From: 2-01-FULL-49-22 sp036507655
GTDB lineage: Bacteria > Patescibacteriota > Saccharimonadia > Saccharimonadales > UBA10212
Length of the DNA: 45,600 nt
NCBI GenBank assembly: GCA_036507655.1
Contig: DATCIS010000011.1
Location: 1-45,600 of the forward strand
Reading direction: 5' to 3'
The notes below the pieces were generated by a model. It was not told where the DNA came from, did not search any database, and was given only the letters and a program-made list of their open reading frames with translations. Both the position numbers and the translations under genes were made by a program. Of this stretch, positions 7,377 through 15,730 are shown in pieces (within the stretch, counting starts at the first letter, position 1; each line of letters opens with the position of its first letter).

Positions 7377-7868
7377 TTATTTCTTAGTCTTAGTCGTCTT
7401 AGCTTTAGCTTTTGTTTTTTTACCTTGAGCAGCTCGTGTGGTAGTTTCCATGTTACGCAACACCGTACCCAGTACGCCGTTGACAAATTTTGAGGAGTTC
7501 TCACCACCAAAAGCTTTGGCCAGCTCGACCGCCTCGTTAATGGCCACCTTGGGTGGCACTCCATCTTCGAACATCAGCTCATAAACACCGATGCGCAGAA
7601 TTACGCGGTCCATTCGGGCTATCTGCTCTATAGGCCACTCCGGAGCCACCGGCCGGATTACATCGTCAATATTCGCTTGATGTAAGTTTACGCCCTCAAC
7701 CAGCTGCTCGATGAATTTTTTATCGTCGATGGTTGCTTCATAGCGGCCGATGTTACGCGTCAATACACTGCTCAGGCCGAATGATGCATCGCTTAATTCA
7801 CGCCTGAAGTCCTCTTCGTACAGCGTTTGCAGCGCGACTATCCTACCGAGGTGACGATTGGCACTCAT
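7377..7868 (-). CDS. nusB: Transcription antitermination protein NusB
   Basis: NusB binds boxA RNA with ribosomal protein uS10 during rRNA antitermination. The 163-residue chain matches: SANRHLGRIVALQTLYEEDF at the start, RPVAPEWPIEQIARMDRVIL in the middle, and EAVELAKAFGGENSSKFVNGVLG near the end. The last 20 residues are Lys/Thr-rich (KTKAKAKTTKTKK) and go beyond the usual end, a basic tail that may contact RNA. It is followed after 7 nt by the NUDIX gene. Confidence 0.95.
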   Translation of the reverse strand: MSANRHLGRIVALQTLYEEDFRRELSDASFGLSSVLTRNIGRYEATIDDKKFIEQLVEGVNLHQANIDDVIRPVAPEWPIEQIARMDRVILRIGVYELMFEDGVPPKVAINEAVELAKAFGGENSSKFVNGVLGTVLRNMETTTRAAQGKKTKAKAKTTKTKK

Positions 7869-7954
7869 GTTGAATCTTGGTTGTTAATGCTTTCTATTTG
7901 CTATCTCTACTAGTATAACTTATGCCTTGAATTTAAAGAGATTATTCGTAGGGG

Positions 7955-8107
7955 TTAGCTTTTGGCTCGGAGCTTTTTTAGTTGCCTGGAGCTAGTGGCA
8001 ACTTTGACAGGACTGGTAGCATTGACACGGCGCGCCAACTTTAGCACCAGGTGGCTGCGGCGCATACCGGTTCTACGCGGAGTAGTCCGTTTTTTGGGCT
8101 GGCCCAT
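7955..8107 (-). CDS. rpmF: 50S ribosomal protein bL32 (short, no zinc cysteines)
   Basis: A 50-codon frame starts with MGQPKKRTTPRRTGMRRSHL, closely matching the conserved bL32 start (xVPKKxTSxSRRxMRRSH). AGGGAG precedes the ATG by 4-5 nt, and a strong promoter lies just upstream. The C-terminal half has no Cys, so this is the zinc-free form. It is shorter than the usual 56-60 residues and ends in a basic helix (SRQLKKLRAKS). It lies between leuS and nusB. Confidence 0.92.
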   Translation of the reverse strand: MGQPKKRTTPRRTGMRRSHLVLKLARRVNATSPVKVATSSRQLKKLRAKS

Positions 8108-8153
8108 ACAACTCCCTTCAAATACTCTAATTTACACTTGTAGCTTAGGTGTA

Positions 8154-8182
8154 ATTATAGCTTTTAATAGCTCAGGTGACAA
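8154..8182 (-). promoter_or_regulatory. rpmF promoter
   Basis: On the minus strand TTGTCA (8177-8182) and TATAAT (8154-8159) are separated by exactly 17 nt. The -35 box lies within the last codons of leuS. The leader to the rpmF ATG would be about 38 nt and includes its ribosome site. Confidence 0.75.
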
Positions 8183-10703
8183 GGCTAACCAGCCGTCCGG
8201 GTATATAAATAGCCTTTTTTATTTCCTTACCGGTCAGTAATTCCATAACCTTCACTTCTGTCTTTGCCAACTGAATAGCTTCAGCTTCGCCTATGTCGGC
8301 TGGCACTTCTATCTCCGCTCTGACCTTACCATTAATTTGTATAGCTAGAGTCATCGTCTCTTCAGCAATAAGTGATTCATCCCATGCCGGCCATTTACTT
8401 ACATGAACTGAGCCTGACTGGCCTAATTCTTCCCAAAGTTCCTCCGTAATGTGTGGCGCGAACGGTGCCAGAAGCTGAATAAGCGTGATAATGCCATCAC
8501 GCCAGGCATCATATGCGAGAACGAAGTTGTGTTTACTTTTTATTTTGTAAAGTTCGTTGACGCACTCCATCAGCGCAGCTATGGCAGTGTTAAAGCCCAA
8601 TTCTTCTTGGTCCTTGCTAACTCTTTTGACGGTTTTATGGACTATTCTCTTGATTTGGACCTCTAGTTCGGTGTTATGACCTTCTGCCTTTTTACTGGCG
8701 CCTAAAAATTCAAAAGTCAGAGTCCACAATCGGTCCAGGAATCGGTATGTTCCGGCAATGCCCCGTGGATTCCAATCAACACCTTGGTTATACGGACCGA
8801 TAAACAATTCATATAGCCTCAACGCGTCGGCTCCATAGCCCTGTGCAATGAGCTCATCTGGTGTAACAACATTGCCGTAGCGCTTGCCCATTTTGCGACC
8901 ATCTGCTCCACCTATCATCCCTTGATTACGCAAACCCAAGAATGGTTCTTCGCTACTGACCAGTCCAACATCTGCTAAAGCCTTCATCCAAAAACGGGCA
9001 TACAGCAGATGAACTACGGCATGCTCGGCACCGCCGATATAGCTATCGACCGGCAGCCAAAAATCAACTTTTTCCTTAGAAAAAGGCACCTTATTGTTAT
9101 GGGGGTCGGTAAAACGCAAAAAGTACCATGATGAATCTATGAAAGTGTCAAAAGTATCGGTCTCGCGCTGCGCCTCGCCACCACACTTTGGGCACTTAAT
9201 ATTTACAAATTCCGGTAAGTCCTTCAGGGGTGATTGGCCGGTGGGCTTGAACTTGACAGTTTCTGGCAACAGAACCGGCAAATCCTCTTCAGGCACTGGC
9301 ACTATACCGTCTTTGTCGCAATAAATTATCGGTATCGGGCAACCCCAATAGCGTTGCCGACTGATAGTCCAGTCGCGTAAGCGATATTCGGTTTTTGGCT
9401 TGCCTAATTCAACCGCTATTCTATCTCTCGCCTCGGCTGAATCCATGCCATTATATTTTCCTGAATTAATTAGTCTGCCCTCACTTGTAAAATACATACT
9501 GCCGTTTTGAATTGCCTTCTTCTTCGCTTCACGGGTTTTCTCTAAATTAGGAGGACCATTAAGTTCAGGAACTGGCACTTGAGTTAATTCAGGACTGTCG
9601 TCGTAAGGGTCAATTACTAGTTCGATCTTTAGATCGAACTCCTTAGCAAAGGTCCAATCCCTACCATCGTGCGCCGGTACGCCCATAATGGCGCCAGTGC
9701 CGTAGCTCATCAATACATAATCTGCTATCCAGATGGGGATTTTCTCCTTATTACCAGGGTTTATGGCGTAGGCGCCGATAAAAACACCCGTTTTATCTTT
9801 TTCGGCCTCTTTACGGTCTAGCTCTGTTTTGTTGGCTGTCGCCTTGACATAGGCTTCGACCTCAGTTTTTTGCTTATCGGTTGTAATTTTATCGACTAGT
9901 GGGTGCTCGGGAGCCAACACCATATATGTTGCACCAAATAAAGTATCCGGCCGCGTAGTAAACACTTCAATGTCACGCCCGTCAGTTGTTTCGAACTTAA
10001 TCTCGGCACCCACGCTTCGGCCTATCCAATTGCGCTGCATGGTTTTGATGTTTTCCGGCCAGTCTAAATCATTGAGGTCATCGACTAACTTATCGGCATA
10101 ATCAGTAATTTTTAAGAACCATTGTTCGATTTCTTTTTGAGTTACTGGCGTGCCGTCACGCTCACAGACGTTTACGCCGTCCTTGTTAATCACTTGTTCG
10201 TTAGCCAGTACCGTTTTGTCTGTCGGACACCAGTTTTGCAGCGACTTAGCACGGTATGCCAGACCCTTTTTGTAGAACTGCAAAAATAGCCACTGCGTCC
10301 ATTCGTAATAATTCGGATTGGAAGAGTTAATCTCCCTGCTCCAGTCGTATGAGAACCCAAGTTGCCTTAGCTGCTGCTTGAAGGTCTTAACGTTTTTGTC
10401 GGTCGAATCCTGGGGTGAAAGATTGTGTTTAATGGCGTAGTTTTCGGCCGGCAAGCCAAAGGCATCCCAGCCCATCGGGTGAAGCACATTGTGGCCGGTC
10501 ATTCGCGAATGCCGGGCCATGGCATCGCCGATAGTGTAGTTACGCACATGTCCCACGTGCATGGCTACGCCGCTTGGGTATGGGAAATACTCCAAAATGT
10601 ATTTTTTTGGCTTTGATTTATCTTCTTTGGCTTGATAAATCTTGGATTCGTCCCAAACTTTTTGCCACTTGGGCTCAACAACTTTCGGATTATACCGCCT
10701 CAT
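8172..10703 (-). CDS. leuS: Leucyl-tRNA synthetase
   Basis: LeuRS charges tRNA-Leu; four... three leucine tRNAs with other anticodons are also in this window. The class I HIGH motif is HVGH in YPSGVAMHVGHVRNYTIGD near residue 46. A CP1 editing domain follows (TTRPDTLFGATYMVLAPEHP), then a leucine-specific insert with zinc-type cysteines (NIKCPKCGGEA). The KMSKS loop reads KMGKRYGN, with Gly for the first Ser and Arg for Lys-Ser order changes, an unusual variant. The length, 843 residues, is normal. An ATG 12 nt further upstream exists, but GGAG is 7 nt before the chosen ATG (MRRYNPKVVE), which matches other LeuRS starts. Confidence 0.96.
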   Translation of the reverse strand: MRRYNPKVVEPKWQKVWDESKIYQAKEDKSKPKKYILEYFPYPSGVAMHVGHVRNYTIGDAMARHSRMTGHNVLHPMGWDAFGLPAENYAIKHNLSPQDSTDKNVKTFKQQLRQLGFSYDWSREINSSNPNYYEWTQWLFLQFYKKGLAYRAKSLQNWCPTDKTVLANEQVINKDGVNVCERDGTPVTQKEIEQWFLKITDYADKLVDDLNDLDWPENIKTMQRNWIGRSVGAEIKFETTDGRDIEVFTTRPDTLFGATYMVLAPEHPLVDKITTDKQKTEVEAYVKATANKTELDRKEAEKDKTGVFIGAYAINPGNKEKIPIWIADYVLMSYGTGAIMGVPAHDGRDWTFAKEFDLKIELVIDPYDDSPELTQVPVPELNGPPNLEKTREAKKKAIQNGSMYFTSEGRLINSGKYNGMDSAEARDRIAVELGKPKTEYRLRDWTISRQRYWGCPIPIIYCDKDGIVPVPEEDLPVLLPETVKFKPTGQSPLKDLPEFVNIKCPKCGGEAQRETDTFDTFIDSSWYFLRFTDPHNNKVPFSKEKVDFWLPVDSYIGGAEHAVVHLLYARFWMKALADVGLVSSEEPFLGLRNQGMIGGADGRKMGKRYGNVVTPDELIAQGYGADALRLYELFIGPYNQGVDWNPRGIAGTYRFLDRLWTLTFEFLGASKKAEGHNTELEVQIKRIVHKTVKRVSKDQEELGFNTAIAALMECVNELYKIKSKHNFVLAYDAWRDGIITLIQLLAPFAPHITEELWEELGQSGSVHVSKWPAWDESLIAEETMTLAIQINGKVRAEIEVPADIGEAEAIQLAKTEVKVMELLTGKEIKKAIYIPGRLVSLVT

Positions 10704-10728
10704 AATTATCTCCATTTTAACAGAGAAG

Positions 10729-12021
10729 CTACTTGGCGAACGCCTGGCTTTTCTTTTTCAGCCACTGCGGTGATTGACGGACGAGTTTGCTACTATCAGA
10801 TGGGTTGGCCAGGAGTAATTTAATGGCTTCTTCGGCAAAAACACCGTTCTGCGAACCCTTAGCTAAAATCAAAGTCCCGGGCTGAATCAATGGCTTTAGA
10901 TATTCACCAGCCTTATATGGGTTATCGAAAGGCACAACCTTACAACCCCTATTTTGAGCTATGGAGGCCAGATATTGATTGGCATCCAGGCCAATTGTTA
11001 TGACTAAATCTAGCTTACGTGGCTCGCAGTGAATGCCGATTTCTTCATGTGCTTCCTTGGAATATTTGCCAAGTTCATTCATATTACCCAAGATGGCTAT
11101 TTTATGCGGCGCGTCGAGCCTATACAGAGTTTCCAGGGCCGCTTTCATAGCTTCGGGACTGGCATTATATGTATCGTCAATAATCAGCGAATTGTTAATG
11201 CCGGCCAATCGTTGCATCCGACCGCTTACCGGGTGGATATTATGCAAGCCCTTGTCTATTTCTTCTGCGGTGAGACCGAGCTCGGCTGCCACAGCTACCG
11301 CCGCTGTCACAGAATAGAGCTGAGGCTCAGAAATTAAGTCGTTACTGGATTTTAGGAAAGATTGCCCGTTTTTTAGAACTTCGAAGTCAGATTTATCATC
11401 TTTAAATATGACGTCTACCGTCTGATAACTCGCGTGCTGTTTTAGGCCGTAGCTCATTGTAGGAATGCTAACGGCCGTTAGGTATGCTGGGTCAATCATG
11501 TCTTTGTTGTAAAGAAGCGCGGAGCTCATTTTTGTTATCTCCAGCTCTTCGCGAGCCACGGCTTCAAGATCGTCGAAGAATTCCATATGCTCAAGCGAAA
11601 CGGCTGTCAAAACAGCTAAATCAATTTTTAGATAGCTGGTAAATTCCCCGATTTGTCCCGGTGCGTCCGTGCCCACCTCAATCACAACAATGTCATAAGG
11701 ATAGGGATTTTTAATCTGTTCCGCATTGCGGCGGAAGATGGCTATCCAAGCCAGTGGATTGAATAAGCTTGGCATTATCTTGCCGAAAAAAATCAACGGC
11801 ACACTGACTATGTCATTGTAATTACCGTCTTGATACTGAACCCGATATTTGGCTTTTAAGACATTGGCGATGGCCAGCTTAGTGCTGGTTTTACCAACAC
11901 TGCCGGCAACGGCTACGACTTTGAAATTGTTTTTCTTTTGCAGCTGGCGGACTTGGCGACCAAGGATACTTGCAACCAACTTTTTAGCGAGCTTCTTCAC
12001 TAGCTTAAGTATAGCAACCAA
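10729..12021 (-). CDS. murF: MurF-like Mur ligase lacking the N-terminal domain
   Basis: MurF adds D-Ala-D-Ala to the UDP-MurNAc-tripeptide in peptidoglycan synthesis, using ATP. The P-loop AGSVGKTSTKLAIANVL is at about residue 39, against about 105 in classical MurF, so the usual UDP-sugar-binding first domain is missing. In its place is a short basic amphipathic start (ILKLVKKLAKKLVASILGRQ). The central IEVGTDAPGQIGEF and IIDDTYNASPEAMKAALETL motifs are MurF-like, and the C-terminal domain is present. The frame begins at TTG (12021); a downstream GTG is possible. It lies 26 nt upstream of leuS on the same strand. Another Mur-type ligase role is possible. Confidence 0.85.
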   Translation of the reverse strand: MVAILKLVKKLAKKLVASILGRQVRQLQKKNNFKVVAVAGSVGKTSTKLAIANVLKAKYRVQYQDGNYNDIVSVPLIFFGKIMPSLFNPLAWIAIFRRNAEQIKNPYPYDIVVIEVGTDAPGQIGEFTSYLKIDLAVLTAVSLEHMEFFDDLEAVAREELEITKMSSALLYNKDMIDPAYLTAVSIPTMSYGLKQHASYQTVDVIFKDDKSDFEVLKNGQSFLKSSNDLISEPQLYSVTAAVAVAAELGLTAEEIDKGLHNIHPVSGRMQRLAGINNSLIIDDTYNASPEAMKAALETLYRLDAPHKIAILGNMNELGKYSKEAHEEIGIHCEPRKLDLVITIGLDANQYLASIAQNRGCKVVPFDNPYKAGEYLKPLIQPGTLILAKGSQNGVFAEEAIKLLLANPSDSSKLVRQSPQWLKKKSQAFAK

Positions 12022-12049
12022 CAGGGTAGAAACAGATAGAAAATTTATG

Positions 12050-12055
12050 TATAAT
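12050..12055 (+). promoter_or_regulatory. -10 box of the tRNA-Ala(GGC) promoter
   Basis: TATAAT lies 12 nt before the mature tRNA 5' end. murF is transcribed in the opposite direction from the same 47-nt gap. Confidence 0.6.
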
Positions 12056-12067
12056 ATTTACACTTAG

Positions 12068-12144
12068 GGGGCATTGGCGCAGTTGGCTAGCGCGCATCCA
12101 TGGCATGGATGAGGTCAAGGGTTCGAATCCCTTATGCTCCACCA
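12068..12144 (+). tRNA. tRNA-Ala (anticodon GGC), CCA encoded
   Basis: Cloverleaf with acceptor GGGGCAT/ATGCTCC, anticodon stem CATCC/GGATG with loop ATGGCAT (anticodon GGC), T-loop TTCGAAT, discriminator A and encoded CCA. Confidence 0.96.
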
Positions 12145-12152
12145 TTTTATTA

Positions 12153-14147
12153 CTAGAGTGAGATTTTTCTTAGCAATTGGGCGTTGAGGGCGACGATAAT
12201 CGTCGAAAGAGACATAAAGACCGCTCCTAGAGCCGGGACTAGCAGAATCCCTGATCTGTAAAGAACGCCGGCGGCCAGAGGGATAGCAACCACGTTATAG
12301 CCAGTTGCCCAAGCCAGATTTTGCTTCATCTTTGAATAGGTAGCTTTCGAAAGTTTGATGACTTTGACTACGTCTCGCGGGTCGCTTTTGACCAGTATGA
12401 TATCGGCCGATTTTATAGCCACGTCCGTGCCGGCGCCGATTGCCAAACCAATATTTGCCTGGGTCAAAGCCGGAGCGTCATTAATACCATCACCCACCAT
12501 GGCAACGCTTTCGCCACTGGCTTGCAGTTGTTTGACCTTAGATGCCTTATCTTCGGGCTTAACCTCGGCAAAGAACTGATCCAAACCTAGTTGCTTAGCA
12601 ACATAAGCAGCCACATCTTCGGAATCGCCGGTTATCATGGCAGTCTTGATGCCCATTTTCTTCAGTGACGCGACCACAGTCGGGGACTCTTCGCGGATTA
12701 TGTCAGCCAATGCCAAAGCACCTATTACCTTTTTATCGGCAATCAGATAAACTTCGGTTTTACCGTCTTGGGCCGCCTTTTTAATCTGGTTTCTGATTTC
12801 GGTTGGGACATCAATTTTGTTGTCTTCGATATAGCGGTAGCTGGCTGCAATGTAAGTAGTCCCTTCGATTTCGCCCTTTACACCTATGCCCGGCAGGGCT
12901 TTAAAATTAACAAATTTGCTGGTTTTTAGTTTTTGCTCCTGGGCTTTTTTAACAATCCCCTTACCGACGATATGTTCACTGTTTTGCTCCAAGCTGGCAG
13001 CCAGGCGCAATATTTCGCTTTCCTTGAAGCCGTCAGTTGCCCAAATATCTGTTACGCCATGCTCGCCTCTGGTTAAAGTGCCAGTTTTATCAAAAAGCAC
13101 CCAATCAAGGTTGCGGGCTGACTCAAGAGCTAATCTTTTTCTTATAAGCAACCCATTACGAGCAGAAAGAGTAGTAGAAATTGATACCACTAATGGCACG
13201 GCTAGTCCCAAAGCATGCGGGCAAGCAATAATCAGTACAGTGACGGTACGTTCCAGGGCAAAGTCGGTGTCACGGGCCAAAATCCAAACCAAAAAAGTCA
13301 GCAAACCGACAGCGATAGCCACAACAGTCAGTACAAAAGCCGCTTTATCGGCTAAAACCTGGACATTTGATTTGGAAGCTTGAGCCTCGGCTACCAGACG
13401 CATGATGCCCGCCAGAGCAGTATCATCGCCTATCTTGGTAACTTTTACGGTCAGAGAACCGTCCTGATTAATAGTGCCGGCCACTACCTCACCATTAGCT
13501 GACTTATTCACCGGCTTGGATTCGCCGGTTATGGCAGCTTCATTGACTGATGATGTGCCTTCGGTGATTACACCATCCACCGGAATAGCGGCACCCGGGC
13601 GAATTAGTACCAAATCATTACTTTTAAGCTCACTGACCAACACCGTCCGGGGCTGGCCGTTAACCAATTTCTCGGCTTTATCGGGCAGCAATTTGGCGAT
13701 GGCATCAAGTGCGCTCTCAGCTCTTTTTATCGAAGCCATTTCTAACCAGTGGCCCAGAAGCATGATAGTAATCAGTGTGGAAAGCTCCCAAAAGAAACCT
13801 TCACCGGAAATTGCGAACTCAGTCGCCAGGCTGTAAAAATAGGCGACGCTAATGGCCATGGCGATTAACGTCATCATACCTGGTAGCCTGTCTTTTAGCT
13901 CACGCCAAGCGCCTTGAATGAACACCATACCGCCGTAGAAAAAGATAATGGTGCTAAAAACCAGAGGTATGTATTTTGACCCGGTAAAACTTGGCGCCGT
14001 TATGTTCAACCAACCCTGAACGCTCTCGGAGTAGAGTAAAACAGGTACTGTTAGCAGTAAACTTGCCCAGAAGCGGTTGCGGAACATCTCTATCGAATGC
14101 CCGGCGTGTTTGTCGTAGTCTTGATTCCCGTGGTAATGATCTTTCAA
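12153..14147 (-). CDS. copB: Copper-translocating P-type ATPase, CopB type (P1B-3)
   Basis: This membrane pump exports copper using ATP. Of its 664 residues, the N-terminus is a short His-rich stretch (HYHGNQDYDKHAGH) instead of a CxxC metal-binding domain. TGES is at 207, the transmembrane ion motif CPH at 309-311, the phosphorylated DKTGT at 353-357 and GDGINDAP in the last third. CPH rather than CPC marks the CopB/P1B-3 subgroup, associated with copper (often Cu2+). The frame starts at TTG (14147) with only a weak GAGAAG before it. It lies last in a leftward cluster after ArsR-YHS, DUF5676 and SHOCT genes, so the regulator probably controls it. Metal choice is predicted from the motif. Confidence 0.93.
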   Translation of the reverse strand: MKDHYHGNQDYDKHAGHSIEMFRNRFWASLLLTVPVLLYSESVQGWLNITAPSFTGSKYIPLVFSTIIFFYGGMVFIQGAWRELKDRLPGMMTLIAMAISVAYFYSLATEFAISGEGFFWELSTLITIMLLGHWLEMASIKRAESALDAIAKLLPDKAEKLVNGQPRTVLVSELKSNDLVLIRPGAAIPVDGVITEGTSSVNEAAITGESKPVNKSANGEVVAGTINQDGSLTVKVTKIGDDTALAGIMRLVAEAQASKSNVQVLADKAAFVLTVVAIAVGLLTFLVWILARDTDFALERTVTVLIIACPHALGLAVPLVVSISTTLSARNGLLIRKRLALESARNLDWVLFDKTGTLTRGEHGVTDIWATDGFKESEILRLAASLEQNSEHIVGKGIVKKAQEQKLKTSKFVNFKALPGIGVKGEIEGTTYIAASYRYIEDNKIDVPTEIRNQIKKAAQDGKTEVYLIADKKVIGALALADIIREESPTVVASLKKMGIKTAMITGDSEDVAAYVAKQLGLDQFFAEVKPEDKASKVKQLQASGESVAMVGDGINDAPALTQANIGLAIGAGTDVAIKSADIILVKSDPRDVVKVIKLSKATYSKMKQNLAWATGYNVVAIPLAAGVLYRSGILLVPALGAVFMSLSTIIVALNAQLLRKISL

Positions 14148-14190
14148 GTGGCTTCTCTGCTCCGCCTATAAAACAGTTGCTTAATGCTTA

Positions 14191-14442
14191 TTACTTGTAG
14201 GACAAGTCTTTTATTAGTTGATCAAATTCCTTTTTACTAATCTCGCCCTTGGCGTATCTGTTTTTAGCTATGGCCAAACTATCTTCGCCCTCACCTTGTT
14301 TACCGAACCCTCCCGAGACTCCCCGAATCACTAGAACTACAACCGCTATTACGACCAGTGCCCATATTACCATCATTAGCAGTCCCCACCCCCAATCTGT
14401 GGCACCCATGTGGAAACCGTCGTTAAAGTGCGCTGAATACAT
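14191..14442 (-). CDS. Small membrane protein with SHOCT domain
   Basis: This 83-residue protein has one transmembrane helix (about residues 20-41, GLLMMVIWALVVIAVVVLVI). It then has a linker and a C-terminal SHOCT motif (AIAKNRYAKGEISKKEFDQLIKDL), a short helical oligomerisation domain. The N-terminus contains scattered His and Trp (HFNDGFHMGATDWGWG). AAGGAGG precedes the ATG. It sits between copB and the DUF5676 gene, an arrangement often seen with metal-resistance genes. A role in metal handling is inferred from context only. Confidence 0.85.
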   Translation of the reverse strand: MYSAHFNDGFHMGATDWGWGLLMMVIWALVVIAVVVLVIRGVSGGFGKQGEGEDSLAIAKNRYAKGEISKKEFDQLIKDLSYK

Positions 14443-14454
14443 ATTGCCTCCTTA

Positions 14455-14727
14455 TTATTTTCCTTGCTTGCTAAAAATCCCAAGACTCCAGCCTAACACG
14501 TAACCTACGACCCAAAAAGAAACAACCAGCGTAATACCGCCACCAATGAAGTTACCCCAACTTAAGTTGAAGTCGCCAAGACTATCGATGTTCATTCCAT
14601 GCAGCCACCATTTGGTGACTTTGAAAGAAAAGTCGGGGAAGATTACGACAAATGCTGAACATAGGGTCCAGAGGACCGCCGTTGCCAGAGCCAAAGAACT
14701 GGCGAGTTTATTTTTTGTCAGTTTCAC
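14455..14727 (-). CDS. DUF5676-like two-helix membrane protein
   Basis: This 90-residue protein has two hydrophobic segments, about residues 10-31 and 60-84. The loop between them, KVTKWWLHGMNIDSLGDF, has the WWLHG-type pattern I associate with DUF5676, a family found beside copper and mercury resistance genes. It starts at GTG, which overlaps the regulator's stop codon (GTGA), with GGAGG about 10 nt before it, so it is coupled to the arsR-YHS gene. Its function is unknown. Confidence 0.75.
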   Translation of the reverse strand: MKLTKNKLASSLALATAVLWTLCSAFVVIFPDFSFKVTKWWLHGMNIDSLGDFNLSWGNFIGGGITLVVSFWVVGYVLGWSLGIFSKQGK

Positions 14728-15200
14728 GCTTTTATAACCTCCTTTAATTCTTTTACATAGCGATTGGGGTTAGAAGCAAATTTATCTTTGCAGCCGCTGG
14801 CGCAGAAGTAATAGGTTTGGCCGCCGTATTTGGTCGTATCGAAAACTTCGGATGCGCTCAGCCGCATGCCACATACGACGTCTTGAACAATCGGAAAAAG
14901 ATATTTCGCTGGGAATTCCTCAGAAAAACCATGCTGGCTTTGCAGAAACTGATAAATCATTCCAACAGCTTTGGTTATTTTGTTGTCTGCCAAAGAGTAG
15001 AAGGCCTTTTGACCCTCACGGTCGACCCTGACCAATTTATATTGCCTAAGAAGAGTCAGGTGCTGCGATAAATTTGGTTGGCGTAAGCCGAGCATTTCAA
15101 CCATTTCATTAACGCTCAGGCGCCGATTTTTAAGCAGCTGTAGTATCTCCAGACGCTTACGGTTAGCCAAAACTTTAAAGGTCTCCTCCTCTAAATTCAT
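14724..15200 (-). CDS. ArsR-family repressor fused to a YHS metal-binding domain
   Basis: Residues 1-85 form a winged-helix ArsR/SmtB DNA-binding domain (LANRKRLEILQLLKNRRLSV, then LRQPNLSQHLTLLRQYKLV). Residues 105-150 are a YHS domain: DVVCGMRLSASEVFDTTKYG followed by YYFCASGCKDKF, with three Cys suited to binding copper or another soft metal. The likely function is metal-responsive derepression of the genes it starts, and possibly of the divergent cytochrome cluster. Two ATGs are possible; I choose 15200 because AGAGG lies 3 nt before it, the alternative being 15215. An inverted-repeat operator candidate lies at 15230-15267. Confidence 0.88.
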   Translation of the reverse strand: MNLEEETFKVLANRKRLEILQLLKNRRLSVNEMVEMLGLRQPNLSQHLTLLRQYKLVRVDREGQKAFYSLADNKITKAVGMIYQFLQSQHGFSEEFPAKYLFPIVQDVVCGMRLSASEVFDTTKYGGQTYYFCASGCKDKFASNPNRYVKELKEVIKA

Positions 15201-15229
15201 GATCCTCTGATACATAAATCCATAATATC

Positions 15230-15267
15230 ATAAATATAGTTATATTCGCATACTTGAATATATTTAT
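15230..15267. promoter_or_regulatory. Candidate ArsR-type operator in a divergent promoter region
   Basis: Two nested perfect inverted repeats occur: ATAAATATA (15230-15238) with TATATTTAT (15259-15267), and TATATTC (15241-15247) with GAATATA (15256-15262). AT-rich dyads in this position are typical of ArsR/SmtB binding sites. They lie between the regulator and the rightward gene at 15299. Confidence 0.6.
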
Positions 15268-15298
15268 TTTTACGTGTACCCTTAGTTTTGGAGAAAGT

Positions 15299-15727
15299 AT
15301 GTTACTAATCTTTCTACTAATAAGCCTGGTATTTATCGCCGGGTTAGTTTATAACCAAAAATCAAAAAGACGGATTTGTGCGATATGTGCCGGAGTTTCT
15401 CTAACTTGGTTGTTGCTGTTCGTTCTCTATAAAACTGATGCTTATGAAGACACTGTTTTATTGAGTCTACTGATGGGCCAGAGCATTACCGGTCTTTACT
15501 ATTTAGGTTTAAGTCGCCTGCCGAAATCGTTGCGCATATTTACCCTGCCCTTCTTTTTATCACTTACAGCCATATTTTATCTTCTAATCACTGAAGAATT
15601 CGTCCTAGGTGCCTTCGGACTACTGAGCGTTTTATGGATAATAGCTTGGCTAATGTTTATCTACCGTAAAGACTCCGGTAAAAAGCCGTTGGCGCAAGCA
15701 GTAACCAATTGTTGCGAGGATGTGTAA
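15299..15727 (+). CDS. Hypothetical four-helix membrane protein of the redox cluster
   Basis: This 142-residue protein is not recognised. The ATG at 15299 has GGAGAAAG before it; an upstream in-frame ATG (15254) lies inside the operator region and lacks a ribosome site. About four to five hydrophobic segments are visible (MLLIFLLISLVFIAGLVY first). The C-terminus carries adjacent cysteines (TNCCEDV). It ends 3 nt before the CcdA-like gene and so begins that operon. A helper role in thiol transfer or cytochrome assembly is an inference from position. Confidence 0.65.
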   Translation: MLLIFLLISLVFIAGLVYNQKSKRRICAICAGVSLTWLLLFVLYKTDAYEDTVLLSLLMGQSITGLYYLGLSRLPKSLRIFTLPFFLSLTAIFYLLITEEFVLGAFGLLSVLWIIAWLMFIYRKDSGKKPLAQAVTNCCEDV

Positions 15728-15730
15728 GCA

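Noticed and set aside
7370..7564. Upstream extension of the NUDIX frame
   Set aside because: It overlaps nusB by almost 200 nt in another frame and gives a Trp/Arg-rich sequence; the ATG at 7369 sits just after the nusB stop and begins the conserved part.
7962..8240. Plus-strand open frame of 92 codons
   Set aside because: It is the complement of rpmF and its promoter; rpmF has the ribosomal-protein signature and a ribosome site.
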